From NCBI RefSeq assembly GCF_032477075.1, contig NZ_JAWDXO010000004.1, forward strand, positions 1 to 64,000: DNA of 64,000 bases. The letters run 5' to 3'. This document shows, piece after piece, positions 20,201-27,210 of the stretch. The position numbers and the translations under genes are program-made. The notes under the pieces were generated by a model. The model was not told the DNA's origin, made no database searches, and was given only the letters and a program-made list of their open reading frames with translations. Each line of letters starts with the position of its first letter. The first letter of the stretch is position 1. Source of the DNA: Fusobacterium sp. Lineage in GTDB: Bacteria; Fusobacteriota; Fusobacteriia; Fusobacteriales; Fusobacteriaceae.

Positions 20201-20693
20201 CACTACTGGTACCAGTTATATTTCCATTATTTATTAAATTTAATTTTCCAAGATTTCCTTCTAATATTAATCCATAACCAAAACTATTTCCTGTTCCTGT
20301 TATTGAACTATTATTTATAAAATTCAAGCCACTTAGATTTCCACTTAATCTAAGTCCATAGCTTATATCTATTATACTATTTTCAATTTTATCTTTTCCA
20401 TTATTTTCACTTGATGATAATATCATATTATTTACATAAGTTTTGGCACCTGTATTCCAAGTATTTTCACTATATGGATTTTCATTTTTCCAAATTCCAT
20501 CTTCTCCATCAATATCAGTGGTTTTTTCTGTATTAAATTCTATTTTTCCATTATTATCTTTTATCCATAGATAATTATCTGCTCCCATTACTGCTGTGCA
20601 TGACAATAGAAATCCTACTACTGCTCCTATTGTTATATTTAAACTTCTTTTTTTATTTCCTCTTTTTACTGTTTTCATAAGCTGATCTATCAT
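17274..20693 (-). CDS. Type V autotransporter, 1139 residues, with INNSG-type repeats
   Basis: ATG 20693 follows GGGGAGG. Residues 1-38 form a long signal peptide (basic start MIDQLMKTVKRGNKKR, hydrophobic core, end VMGA); this is a different N-terminus from the Fusobacterium-specific extension on the 3298-residue protein. The passenger begins DNYLWIKDNNGK. Residues about 130-370 hold some eight copies of a roughly 30-residue unit (INNSGSITGTG ... GIYLSN). Next comes a region of Asn/Thr-rich beta-helix strands. Residues about 850-1139 form the autotransporter barrel and end GAGLGYKF. The role is likely adhesion or interaction, but this is inferred. Upstream DNA has a candidate invertible promoter segment (20790-20950), so expression may be phase variable. 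Confidence 0.92.
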   Translation of the reverse strand: MIDQLMKTVKRGNKKRSLNITIGAVVGFLLSCTAVMGADNYLWIKDNNGKIEFNTEKTTDIDGEDGIWKNENPYSENTWNTGAKTYVNNMILSSSENNGKDKIENSIIDISYGLRLSGNLSGLNFINNSSITGTGNSFGYGLILEGNLGKLNLINNGNITGTSSAGSGIYLQSSTIDGYINNNGSIIGATSSGIGISLGIFLSGSTIKGAINNSGSITGTGAYAYGIYLSNSSTIKGAINNSGSIVGTGGAGSGIYLSNSSTIKGNINNSGSITGTGSVGSGYGIYLNNSTEGNINNSGSITGISTGSAGYGIYLRKSTIEGDINNSGNITGNNVAVGFGIYLDNSSSIKDINNNGSIAGTGYGIWSNNPELATNINNSGVIFGTTSALNLTGNEKINNYGFLVSEKRETVSGVSSYSNHGLIFKANESGYIDNSSVNMFGEKNEADGYIIINTNADVDDDSKISNMKSLVLENGTISDDDSNDDNNRKEEISSEKRYVLNGIEDTLKVTGIGNELNNSVVNAYKTAIVMDKDMSTFTLNNTVVNGGILDESTVNISGDRNTLTIQGDSTINSNGNAITVSGDNNAVTLEGNAVVNGKMESTGNNTLNLYGKTDDSRNILHDISGFVNMNIDNNVTFFEDVKVTGTDTVTVYQTGVLNLKLKKDDTARSTIPTAAHAFSGTDGMTIKGTSAEEAGILNFITNGIGREIIVDMENIELENMKVKANSIIDRAEIHKDYIHLGAGSDLSGIVNPRISRYDSLNKIYKSLYSSTDEKNIDALRNILAMTFLGENYDYNNGNNEEQLKNLMSYLGNVYTETPYSFSSELSRKSMGMFRDVVTENDFRPDLNKWMIMGGLTHGDGGTKDTYYGQNYHGFDTGTADTDMDMKLSGAYALGKYGYSENVSLGITVGGNRSEAELSMSRVKGNSGYIGIFAENYRGNLTLKAGAGIQYSEYDADRRTIGGHSYDEKYSDMTYDIYLNGRYFHNIGNNLFLEPYGTLSYTYINQDGTGEGNKALAIETDSKSFDYTTAKVGVDLKKVIPHEKGKSTLSAGVSYTRLLSGADEEYITGRFKGGSDFDILVAHKNEHSIGLNAKYTLELENGVLFDVKGIYAVERDSHNGTGKNKTKGEWIVGAGLGYKF
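19583..20303 (-). repeat. Tandem coding repeats in the autotransporter passenger
   Basis: About eight imperfect direct repeats of roughly 90-100 bp encode INNSGSITGTG-GIYL units. They are similar at the DNA level (recurring CCACTATTATTTATA), so copy number could change by recombination or slippage. Confidence 0.75.
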
Positions 20694-20789
20694 ATTTTCC
20701 TCCCCATTGATATTTAAGGCTTTTTATTTATTGTGATTTTTAGAAGATATAATATTCTTAAATTCTATAAAAATAGCAACTGTTCTCTT

Positions 20790-20950
20790 ATATGGATAAA
20801 GGCGAATATTTATGAGAATAAAGAGCTCTATTTTTAAGATGTCAATTTTAAGATACTTTTTTACACACAAATATTATATCTTGACTTTTATAATCTTAAA
20901 GGTTATAATCGTTAATATCGGAAGTTGGGAGAGTTCGCCTTTATCCATAT
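20790..20950. repeat. Inverted repeats flanking a promoter: candidate invertible segment
   Basis: ATATGGATAAAGGCGAA (20790-20806) and its exact reverse complement (20934-20950) are a 17-bp perfect inverted repeat around 127 bp of non-coding DNA. The left repeat is about 97 bp upstream of the autotransporter ATG. The segment contains a strong plus-strand promoter pointing away from the autotransporter. It also has a weaker minus-strand candidate, TTGACA (20845-20840) with TTTATT (20822-20817) at 17 bp, pointing toward it. This layout is that of site-specific inversion switches. No recombinase gene is visible in the window. Confidence 0.65.
20881..20909 (+). promoter_or_regulatory. Near-consensus sigma-70 promoter inside the inverted repeats
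   Basis: TTGACT (20881-20886), exactly 17 bp, TATAAT (20904-20909). It reads toward 20950 and beyond, where the next gene is on the opposite strand. Inversion would aim it at the autotransporter with a leader of about 130 nt. Confidence 0.7.
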
Positions 20951-21113
20951 CTAAGAACTGCAACAATTTTAGTTGATTTTAAAGTACTCTTTATTTTCTA
21001 ATCTTTGTATTATTTCAACAGAAGTTTTTATTAGGATTCTTTCTTCCATTCTTTTTATTTCATCAGTGAGTGCCTTTATATTTTCTATCCTGAATTTCTT
21101 TATAAAATAAAAA

Positions 21114-21137
21114 AACACCAGAACTTTTTCTGATGTT
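21114..21137 (-). terminator. Terminator of the gene at 21146-21505
   Basis: Minus strand AACATCAGA pairs with TCTGGTGTT (one G-T pair), followed by T7. Confidence 0.65.
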
Positions 21138-21145
21138 TTCCACAA

Positions 21146-21505
21146 CTACTCTATCTCATTTTCATTATGTTTGTTGATTATCTCTTCTAATATTTTCATT
21201 TCATTTTTCAATTCTTCAAATGTTATATCTCTTCTTGATTTCTTTTTTAAGAGTTTCTTTATTATTTCCACTCCATTCAGCCATTCTATTTCATAATATT
21301 TGCTGTTATCACTGAATATCTGCTCCATACATTTCTTTAAACTTTTTTCATCTCTTAAATCTACTTTGATTAAATGTTTTCTGTTATTGGGAAATTTACA
21401 GGTTATATACCAGTTATATTCCTCTTCTCCCTCTTCAAATTTTATAAAGTATTTCCAATGGTCATCTGTGTAATCTATAAATTCCAGTACTATATAGTCT
21501 TCCAA
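21146..21505 (-). CDS. Uncharacterised 119-residue protein starting at TTG
   Basis: The longest frame begins at ATG 21547, but that ATG sits just upstream of the expected transcript start, against the -10 box. A perfect AGGAGG site lies inside that frame, 9 nt before TTG 21505, so I place the start there (LEDYIVLEF). The product is acidic, with many aromatic residues (YTDDHWKYFIKFEEGEEEYNWYITCKF) and a charged helical C-terminus (about 90-119). No known motif, no signal, no membrane segment. It is monocistronic with its own promoter and terminator. Confidence 0.6.
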   Translation of the reverse strand: MEDYIVLEFIDYTDDHWKYFIKFEEGEEEYNWYITCKFPNNRKHLIKVDLRDEKSLKKCMEQIFSDNSKYYEIEWLNGVEIIKKLLKKKSRRDITFEELKNEMKILEEIINKHNENEIE

Positions 21506-21535
21506 TTTAAAATACCTCCTAATTCTTTTAATAAT

Positions 21536-21564
21536 TATATACTTCATAAAAACATTTTTGTCAA
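21536..21564 (-). promoter_or_regulatory. Promoter deciding the TTG start at 21505
   Basis: TTGACA (21564-21559) is followed after 17 bp by TATATA (21541-21536), or after 19 bp by TATAAT (21539-21534). Transcription should begin near 21528. Confidence 0.65.
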
Positions 21565-21660
21565 TATTTATTGTTAATATTTTTATTTTTTAAATATTTA
21601 TCTTTATATATTTTATTAACTATAATAAAAAACATGGTTATTCACCATGCTTTTTGAACT

Positions 21661-22434
21661 TTATTCTTCTATTATAGCAACAGCCCTCACCCAACCAGCA
21701 CTGGCAGCTTTTATCTTAATTGGAAAACAGTAAAACTTAAATCCAGTTATTGGCAGTTTATCTAAATTAGTCAATTTTTCAAGATGACAATATGCTTTTT
21801 CTATTCCAGCTCTATGACCTTCCCATATGATATCCTTATTTCCTGTTTCATTAAACTCTTTTGCTATGAGAGGAAGTGGTCTGTCCCAGCTCCAGCCATC
21901 AGTTCCCACTACCTGTACTCCTTTTTCTGTAAGCCATAGAGTAGCTTCTTTACTCATACCACACCCAGCAGTAAGATATTCCTTTGTTCCCCATCTGTCA
22001 GCAGCTCCACTCATTACAAGAACAATATCTCCAGCTTTTAATTCATAATTTATTTTTTTAAAATACTCTTCCATATCAGAAGCAGTTACCTTATATCCAT
22101 CGCCTTTAGTTCTGAAGTCCACTACTACCCCATCACCAATAAACCAGTCAAGAGGTATTTCATCTATTGTCCATGCTTTTTCTCCATTGTTCATAGTAGG
22201 GTAATAATGATATGGTGCGTCTATATGAGTTCCACTGTGTGTAGATATATTGATAAATTCGATAGCCCACCCATTTCCTTCAGATAAATCAGCAACAGTG
22301 GCGTTTCCAAAAAAACCTGCCATTTCAACAGCTGTATCTTTATGGTTGCAATACTTTATATGTGGTATTTGATTTGGTGGATCACATGGAAGTCCTGATT
22401 CTACTGCTACACTTAAATCTATTATTTTTCTCAT
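21661..22434 (-). CDS. Cyclase-family metal hydrolase (kynurenine formamidase-like)
   Basis: A 257-residue cytoplasmic enzyme. ATG 22434 has AGGAGG 4 nt upstream; the longer frame to 22500 runs into the regulator gene and lacks a site. The family signature HSGTHIDAPYHY (residues 66-77, with H66, H70, D72 and H76) is intact and is the metal site in formamidases and related hydrolases of this fold. The family opens amides, lactones or cyclic ketones; the substrate here is unknown. It follows the sigma-54 activator by 13 bp and is the last gene of the cluster, so it probably acts on the compound imported by the neighbouring symporter or on a product of the cleavage enzyme. Confidence 0.8.
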   Translation of the reverse strand: MRKIIDLSVAVESGLPCDPPNQIPHIKYCNHKDTAVEMAGFFGNATVADLSEGNGWAIEFINISTHSGTHIDAPYHYYPTMNNGEKAWTIDEIPLDWFIGDGVVVDFRTKGDGYKVTASDMEEYFKKINYELKAGDIVLVMSGAADRWGTKEYLTAGCGMSKEATLWLTEKGVQVVGTDGWSWDRPLPLIAKEFNETGNKDIIWEGHRAGIEKAYCHLEKLTNLDKLPITGFKFYCFPIKIKAASAGWVRAVAIIEE

Positions 22435-22447
22435 TTTTCCTCCTGTA

Positions 22448-23815
22448 TTAGAGGTCATACTCCTTGAGTTTTTTATAGAGCATAGTCCGTGAAACTCCAA
22501 GCAGTTCTGCAGCTTTAGTTCTATTATTTTCAGTTTTTTCTAAAGCTTCTATAATGACCTCTTTTTCAAAATCTTTTTTTATAGTTTTTATATCATAATT
22601 ATCTGAGCATTTAGCTCTCTTTAATTTTTTTAAATATTTGCTGTCAAAATATTCCTGAAAGTCTTTCCACTGAAGTATTAAAGAATCAGACATATTCATT
22701 GCTCTTTCCACTACATTCTGTAATTCTCTTATATTTCCAGGCCAGTCATATTCCATAAGTTTTTCATTTACCTCATCACTGACTTTGACAATATGCATTC
22801 CCAGTTGAAAATTCAATCTATTAATAATATCTTTTACTATGAGAGAAATGTCCTCTTTTCTTTCTCTCAATGGGGGAATCTTTATTTTTATAACATTGAG
22901 TCTATAAAAAAGATCACTTCTGAATTTCCCTTCTTTAATCATTTTTTCAAGAGAAGTATTTGTAGCTGCAATTATTCTTACATCTATTGGAATACTTTTT
23001 TCGCTTCCTACCCTCTCTATCTCCCTTTCTTGTAAAACTCTTAATATTTTTGGCTGCAGTATATTAGACAGTTGATTTATTTCATCAAGAAAAATACTCC
23101 CTTTATCTGCCATTTGAAATTTACCTGTTTTTCCACCTTTTTTGGCTCCTGTAAAAGCACCATATTCATATCCAAAAAGTTCTGATTCTATAAGTTCTTC
23201 AGGAATAGCAGCACAATTTATTTTAATAAAAGGATTAGATGTACGTTTGCTCAAATCATGTATTGAATGAGCCACCAGTTCTTTTCCACATCCTGTTTCC
23301 CCTTCAATGAGTACAGATGAATTTGAACCTGCTGTCTTTACTATTTTGGCTTTCATTTTTCTGATAGCTTCACTTTCACCTACAATATTATCTATTGAGT
23401 ACTTGGCTCCCCTTATCTCTCTAAGTTCCTGCTTATAATACTCAATATTGGAAATCATATCATTTAGAGTATCTGTAAAGTTTATGGCCTGTTCCATTTG
23501 ATTAAATAATACATGAACCAGTACTCCAATTATCTTATCATTATCAAAAAGAGGAATATATGTACAAAATCCCTGTTTAATGATGCTATTCTCAAAGATA
23601 AATGGCTGTCCTACTAAAGTTTTGCCTATTTTTAATACTTCATCTACCAAGGTAGTAGGGAAGACATCTCTTACATACATTCCCTTTATCTGCTCAAGTT
23701 CATAACCCATATAAGCAGACCAGCTTTTATTTACATAAATATATCTTCCTTTTTCATCAGTAATAGCCACTCCATTCAATTGATCAATAGCAGTTTTAAA
23801 TATATTTTTCTTCAT
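22448..23815 (-). CDS. PAS-domain sigma-54-dependent transcriptional activator
   Basis: A 455-residue enhancer-binding protein, ATG 23815 behind CTGGAGGG. A PAS sensor domain spans residues 7-120 and may bind a small ligand. The AAA+ domain (about 145-375) has Walker A GETGCGKE at 172-179, the sigma-54 contact loop GAFTGA at 219-224, and Walker B IFLDEI at 241-246. A Fis-type helix-turn-helix is at 429-455 (NRTKAAELLGVSRTMLYKKL). All residues needed for ATP-driven opening of sigma-54 promoters look present. It lies within the cluster it presumably controls: a -24/-12 promoter and three upstream palindromes precede the first gene. Confidence 0.93.
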   Translation of the reverse strand: MKKNIFKTAIDQLNGVAITDEKGRYIYVNKSWSAYMGYELEQIKGMYVRDVFPTTLVDEVLKIGKTLVGQPFIFENSIIKQGFCTYIPLFDNDKIIGVLVHVLFNQMEQAINFTDTLNDMISNIEYYKQELREIRGAKYSIDNIVGESEAIRKMKAKIVKTAGSNSSVLIEGETGCGKELVAHSIHDLSKRTSNPFIKINCAAIPEELIESELFGYEYGAFTGAKKGGKTGKFQMADKGSIFLDEINQLSNILQPKILRVLQEREIERVGSEKSIPIDVRIIAATNTSLEKMIKEGKFRSDLFYRLNVIKIKIPPLRERKEDISLIVKDIINRLNFQLGMHIVKVSDEVNEKLMEYDWPGNIRELQNVVERAMNMSDSLILQWKDFQEYFDSKYLKKLKRAKCSDNYDIKTIKKDFEKEVIIEALEKTENNRTKAAELLGVSRTMLYKKLKEYDL

Positions 23816-23890
23816 TGTCCCTCCAGATATTTTATACTTTTTTTAGTATAACTTATATTGGTGGTAAATTCATAAGTTTTTTATGAAGTA

Positions 23891-25864
23891 TTATGAATAT
23901 TTTTGAATTATATCTTTTCCCCTCTCTGTAATTACAAGCTGCCTTTTGTATAGTCCTTTTTCTATGAGATATCCTCTTCTTACAAGATGAGATACAATAC
24001 TTGATACTTGTAAGGATGCATACTTCTGTTCTTTTACTATGTTTGCAACTGCTTTTGGAGAATCAAATACAGCTTTCAGAAAATTCAAATACTTGCTGTT
24101 TAAATAATTTTTTTCTAATTCTTCTTCTTTACTGCTTAGTCTCGGCAAAATTGTATATGCTCTATCAGCCAGTTCAAAAGTATAGAAGCTGCTTCCAGTT
24201 TTTCCTGCTCTTTTTATATATCCCCCTCTGTCTAATTTTTCTATAGACTCTGTTGATACTTTTGAATCCACTTTCAAACCATCAGTAATATCTGACATAT
24301 ACTGATGTCCAAATCTTATCAGTGAAAGCACCTGAATATCAAATTCATTAAGTTCCACTTTTTCTCTATTTGTATCATTAGGCTCAAGCTCCCAGTTATC
24401 TTTACCATAGTATTTAGATGATGATGGAGAAAGAAGAGTAAAAATAACTCCAGCTACAGCTGTCACTACAAATCCCAATATAGCCAGATAAATAAATTTA
24501 CCCACTACAAATATCTTAGTCAGTTCCAAAATTGTAAAAACAACCATTGTAAGCATACCACAGATAACTCCCCAGAATGCTCCTGTTGAATTAAATTTAG
24601 GCCAAAGGAAACCTAGACATAATAATATAGCAGGAGGCACCAGCCAGCAGTTAGAAAATGCAAATAGATATGCAGGTCCACCTGGAAAATAACATAATAC
24701 CCATGTAAACATCAATACAAGAAACATAATTATTTTACTTGCTTTCAATGATTTAGCTGCGTCAGCTTTTGGATTTATTGTTCTTAGATAGATGTCTCTA
24801 GTAGCAGTAGAAGTTGCACCCATTGCTGAAGTAGAAGATGTAGAAATTGAAGCAGCTACACACCCTATAACTATAAAAGCTGATATCAGAGGAGCAAACA
24901 TTTTAGCAGCTACTCCATAGGCAGCTGTTGGCATTATACTTCCCCCTGTTAAAGTGAATACCTCTGGTACAGCAGCACCAGTATAGGCTCCTATCATTAC
25001 CAGCGGAATCATAAATATAAACATCAATATCAGTCCTGCACAAACAAAAGAATTCTTAGCAATTTTTTCATTTCTTGAAGCAGCAAGTTTTCCCCAGTAG
25101 TAATTATTTCCCCATACAAGAGCTGAACTGAAACAAAGAACAAAGTTTAAAACACTCGGATATTTTAAAGACATTCCTGGTAAAGTTCCTCCTGTTATTC
25201 CATTGTTCATAAAGTTTCCTGTAAGCCATTTATCTGCTATAAAATCTATTCCTCCATATTTCTTTACTAATAATATAAGAAGTACTGGAATAGCAATAGT
25301 ACCAATTATTACCTGAATAAAATCTGTAATGGTAGAAGCCCAAAGTCCGCTCAATGTAGCAAATATTATTACTATAAGAAAAGCTCCTCCCATTACAAAG
25401 TAAGTAGGCCACCCCACATAACCAGAAACTATAGAAGAAAGAGAAACTATGTTATTAGCAAGGATCCCACACATTCCTATAATAGTTCCATAAGCAACTA
25501 CATTTCTAACTTTGCTGTTATATCTCATTTCAAAATATTCAGGAAGTGTCTGTGCTCCACATCTTCTCACAAAATTAGCAAAAAGCAAGCCATACAATAC
25601 CAATCCGAATATAGAATATATAATTCCCCAAGCTAAAGCTCCCTTTACTCCATAAAGAATAGCAAATCCACACTCAAGTGATACAGTAGTACCTGCAAAA
25701 CCAATAGCTGCTACCCCCATAGTGTTGATAGGAAAACTGAGTTCACGTCCTGCCAGTATGAAATCAGAAGCATCAGATACCCATTTTTTACTGTATATTC
25801 CCGCTCCTATCATAAGAAAAGCAAAAATTATGCAGTAAATACTAAAGATTAATTGCACACTCAT
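23891..25864 (-). CDS. Sodium:solute symporter with a C-terminal double winged-helix-like tail
   Basis: A 657-residue protein. I chose ATG 25864, 6 nt after AAGGAG; an in-frame TTG two codons earlier is too close to the site. Residues 1-483 form a transporter of the SSS family with about 13 membrane segments. The remaining 174 residues are soluble and unusual. About 505-575 (FDIQVLSLIRFGHQYMSDIT ... LDRGGYIKRAG) and 590-657 (FLKAVFDSPKAVANIVKEQ ... LVITERGKDIIQKY) read like two winged-helix domains of the MarR type. Normal SSS transporters end soon after the last helix. The substrate is likely the starting compound of this cluster, possibly an amino-acid-derived acid. Whether the tail binds DNA or protein is unknown. 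Confidence 0.85.
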   Translation of the reverse strand: MSVQLIFSIYCIIFAFLMIGAGIYSKKWVSDASDFILAGRELSFPINTMGVAAIGFAGTTVSLECGFAILYGVKGALAWGIIYSIFGLVLYGLLFANFVRRCGAQTLPEYFEMRYNSKVRNVVAYGTIIGMCGILANNIVSLSSIVSGYVGWPTYFVMGGAFLIVIIFATLSGLWASTITDFIQVIIGTIAIPVLLILLVKKYGGIDFIADKWLTGNFMNNGITGGTLPGMSLKYPSVLNFVLCFSSALVWGNNYYWGKLAASRNEKIAKNSFVCAGLILMFIFMIPLVMIGAYTGAAVPEVFTLTGGSIMPTAAYGVAAKMFAPLISAFIVIGCVAASISTSSTSAMGATSTATRDIYLRTINPKADAAKSLKASKIIMFLVLMFTWVLCYFPGGPAYLFAFSNCWLVPPAILLCLGFLWPKFNSTGAFWGVICGMLTMVVFTILELTKIFVVGKFIYLAILGFVVTAVAGVIFTLLSPSSSKYYGKDNWELEPNDTNREKVELNEFDIQVLSLIRFGHQYMSDITDGLKVDSKVSTESIEKLDRGGYIKRAGKTGSSFYTFELADRAYTILPRLSSKEEELEKNYLNSKYLNFLKAVFDSPKAVANIVKEQKYASLQVSSIVSHLVRRGYLIEKGLYKRQLVITERGKDIIQKYS

Positions 25865-25878
25865 AAACAACTCCTTTT

Positions 25879-26706
25879 TTATTTTTTATTTACTCCAAGT
25901 ATAATTCTTGCTTCTTCTGGTGTTGCTACCTCATAAGAAGCCTCTCTAATGATGTTGGCAGCTCTCTGTACCAATTGTGCATTAGATTCTGCCAGTTCTC
26001 CTGCTCTATAATACACATTATCTTCCATTCCCACTCTTACATGTCCTCCCATAGCTATAGCAGTTAACATAATTGGAATATGTCCTTTTCCTATTCCAAG
26101 AGCTGACCATGTAGAATTTTCTGGAATCAATCCTTTAAGATAGACAAGATTTTCTACTGTGGCAGAAGTTCCTCCAGCTGCTCCTAAAACAAATTGATAA
26201 TGAAGTGGAGCTTTAAGAACTCCATTTTTTAAATAATAAAGAGAATTATATACCATTCCAGCATCAAATATTTCTATCTCTGGTTTTACTCCATATTCCT
26301 GCATGAAATTTCCAAGTTTCTCCAAAAATTTAGGGTGATTAATGAAAAGACTTCTATGCATCCAGTTCATAGAACCACAGTCATATGAGGCCAATTCAGG
26401 TTTGATAACTTTTAAATGTGCCATTCTTGTTTCATCAGTAGCATTCAAATCCCCAGATGTAGTACAATTAATTACAATATTACATTTTTCCCTTATAAGT
26501 TTTATAGTTTCCACAAATTTTTCTGTATTCATGGTACCATTACCTTCCTCATCCCTTACATGAATATGACATATTGCTGCCCCTGCTTTCCAGCATTCAT
26601 ATACATCAGCAGCTATTTCAGCAGGTGTGATGGGAATATTTGGATTATCTTTTTTAGTAGTCCATGCTCCTGTAGTAGCTACAGTGATTATCCTTTTGTT
26701 TTTCAT
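25879..26706 (-). CDS. Beta-keto acid cleavage enzyme (BKACE, 3-keto-5-aminohexanoate cleavage family)
   Basis: A 275-residue enzyme starting at ATG 26706 behind TTTAGGAGG. It matches the DUF849/Kce family: the metal-binding CHIHVRDEEG (H47 and H49), EIEIFDAG near residue 145, and GGHVRVGMEDN near the C-terminus. The family condenses a beta-keto acid with acetyl-CoA, releasing acetoacetate and a new CoA thioester. The founding member acts in lysine fermentation, but the usual lysine-fermentation partner genes are not here, so the substrate is open. It is the first gene of the sigma-54-controlled cluster; the symporter start is only 14 bp downstream. Confidence 0.9.
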   Translation of the reverse strand: MKNKRIITVATTGAWTTKKDNPNIPITPAEIAADVYECWKAGAAICHIHVRDEEGNGTMNTEKFVETIKLIREKCNIVINCTTSGDLNATDETRMAHLKVIKPELASYDCGSMNWMHRSLFINHPKFLEKLGNFMQEYGVKPEIEIFDAGMVYNSLYYLKNGVLKAPLHYQFVLGAAGGTSATVENLVYLKGLIPENSTWSALGIGKGHIPIMLTAIAMGGHVRVGMEDNVYYRAGELAESNAQLVQRAANIIREASYEVATPEEARIILGVNKK

Positions 26707-26745
26707 ACAATTCCTCCTAAACTTAAAGTATATGTTATAACTATA

Positions 26746-26761
26746 AGCAAATAATATGCCA
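26746..26761 (-). promoter_or_regulatory. Sigma-54 promoter of the catabolic cluster
   Basis: On the minus strand TGGCATATTATTTGCT has the invariant GG (-24) and GC (-12) exactly 10 nt apart. It lies 40 bp upstream of the BKACE start codon and fits the activator gene in the same cluster. Confidence 0.8.
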
Positions 26762-26828
26762 TTTGTGCTGAATATATATTTAAAGAGGCTTTATAAAAAA
26801 TAGAAGGATAATCCTATCAAAAAAATAT

Positions 26829-26920
26829 GTTAACAAAAATTTACACTTTTATAAAAAGAGATATTATATAAAGTTTTTAGAGACTAGTGTAAATAAAAAT
26901 TTACGTAAATAAAAATTTAC
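26829..26920. promoter_or_regulatory. Three 16-bp palindromes, probable activator-binding sites
   Basis: GTAAATAAAAATTTAC occurs twice back to back (26889-26904 and 26905-26920). A third copy with two changes lies at 26829-26844. Each is an inverted repeat (GTAAAT, 4 nt, ATTTAC). They sit about 70-160 bp upstream of the sigma-54 promoter, the normal place for an enhancer-binding protein. Confidence 0.7.
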
Positions 26921-27112
26921 AGCAATATAAGAATTACTGAAAATTTAAAATAGTTTATACTAAAAAATATTTTAAATTCTATAAATTTTTTCAATTTTTT
27001 GATGATATTTTCTTGTATTAAAGCTAAAATTTTTCAGTTTAAATATTTTAATATACTGAATTCCAGTAATATGATATGAATCTCTCTCTGACAAGATATT
27101 TTAATATATATT

Positions 27113-27141
27113 TTGTAATATTTTCTGATTAAGGGTATAAT
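27113..27141 (+). promoter_or_regulatory. Promoter of the pyruvate kinase gene
   Basis: TTGTAA (27113-27118), 17 bp, TATAAT (27136-27141); leader about 63 nt. Confidence 0.6.
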
Positions 27142-27210
27142 ATAAAAGTACTTTAAGTCATCATAAAAAATAACTTTTTAGAAGAAAAGATATATTCAGG
27201 AGGTATCATT

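Noticed and set aside
20975..21115. Minus-strand frame without ATG reading IKKFRIENIKALTDEIKRMEE
   Set aside because: It looks protein-like but begins inside a terminator, lacks a start with a ribosome site, and has no recognisable family; at most a remnant.
26889..26920. CRISPR-like or satellite repeat
   Set aside because: Only two abutting 16-bp copies plus one diverged copy, no spacers; position relative to the sigma-54 promoter fits regulator sites.
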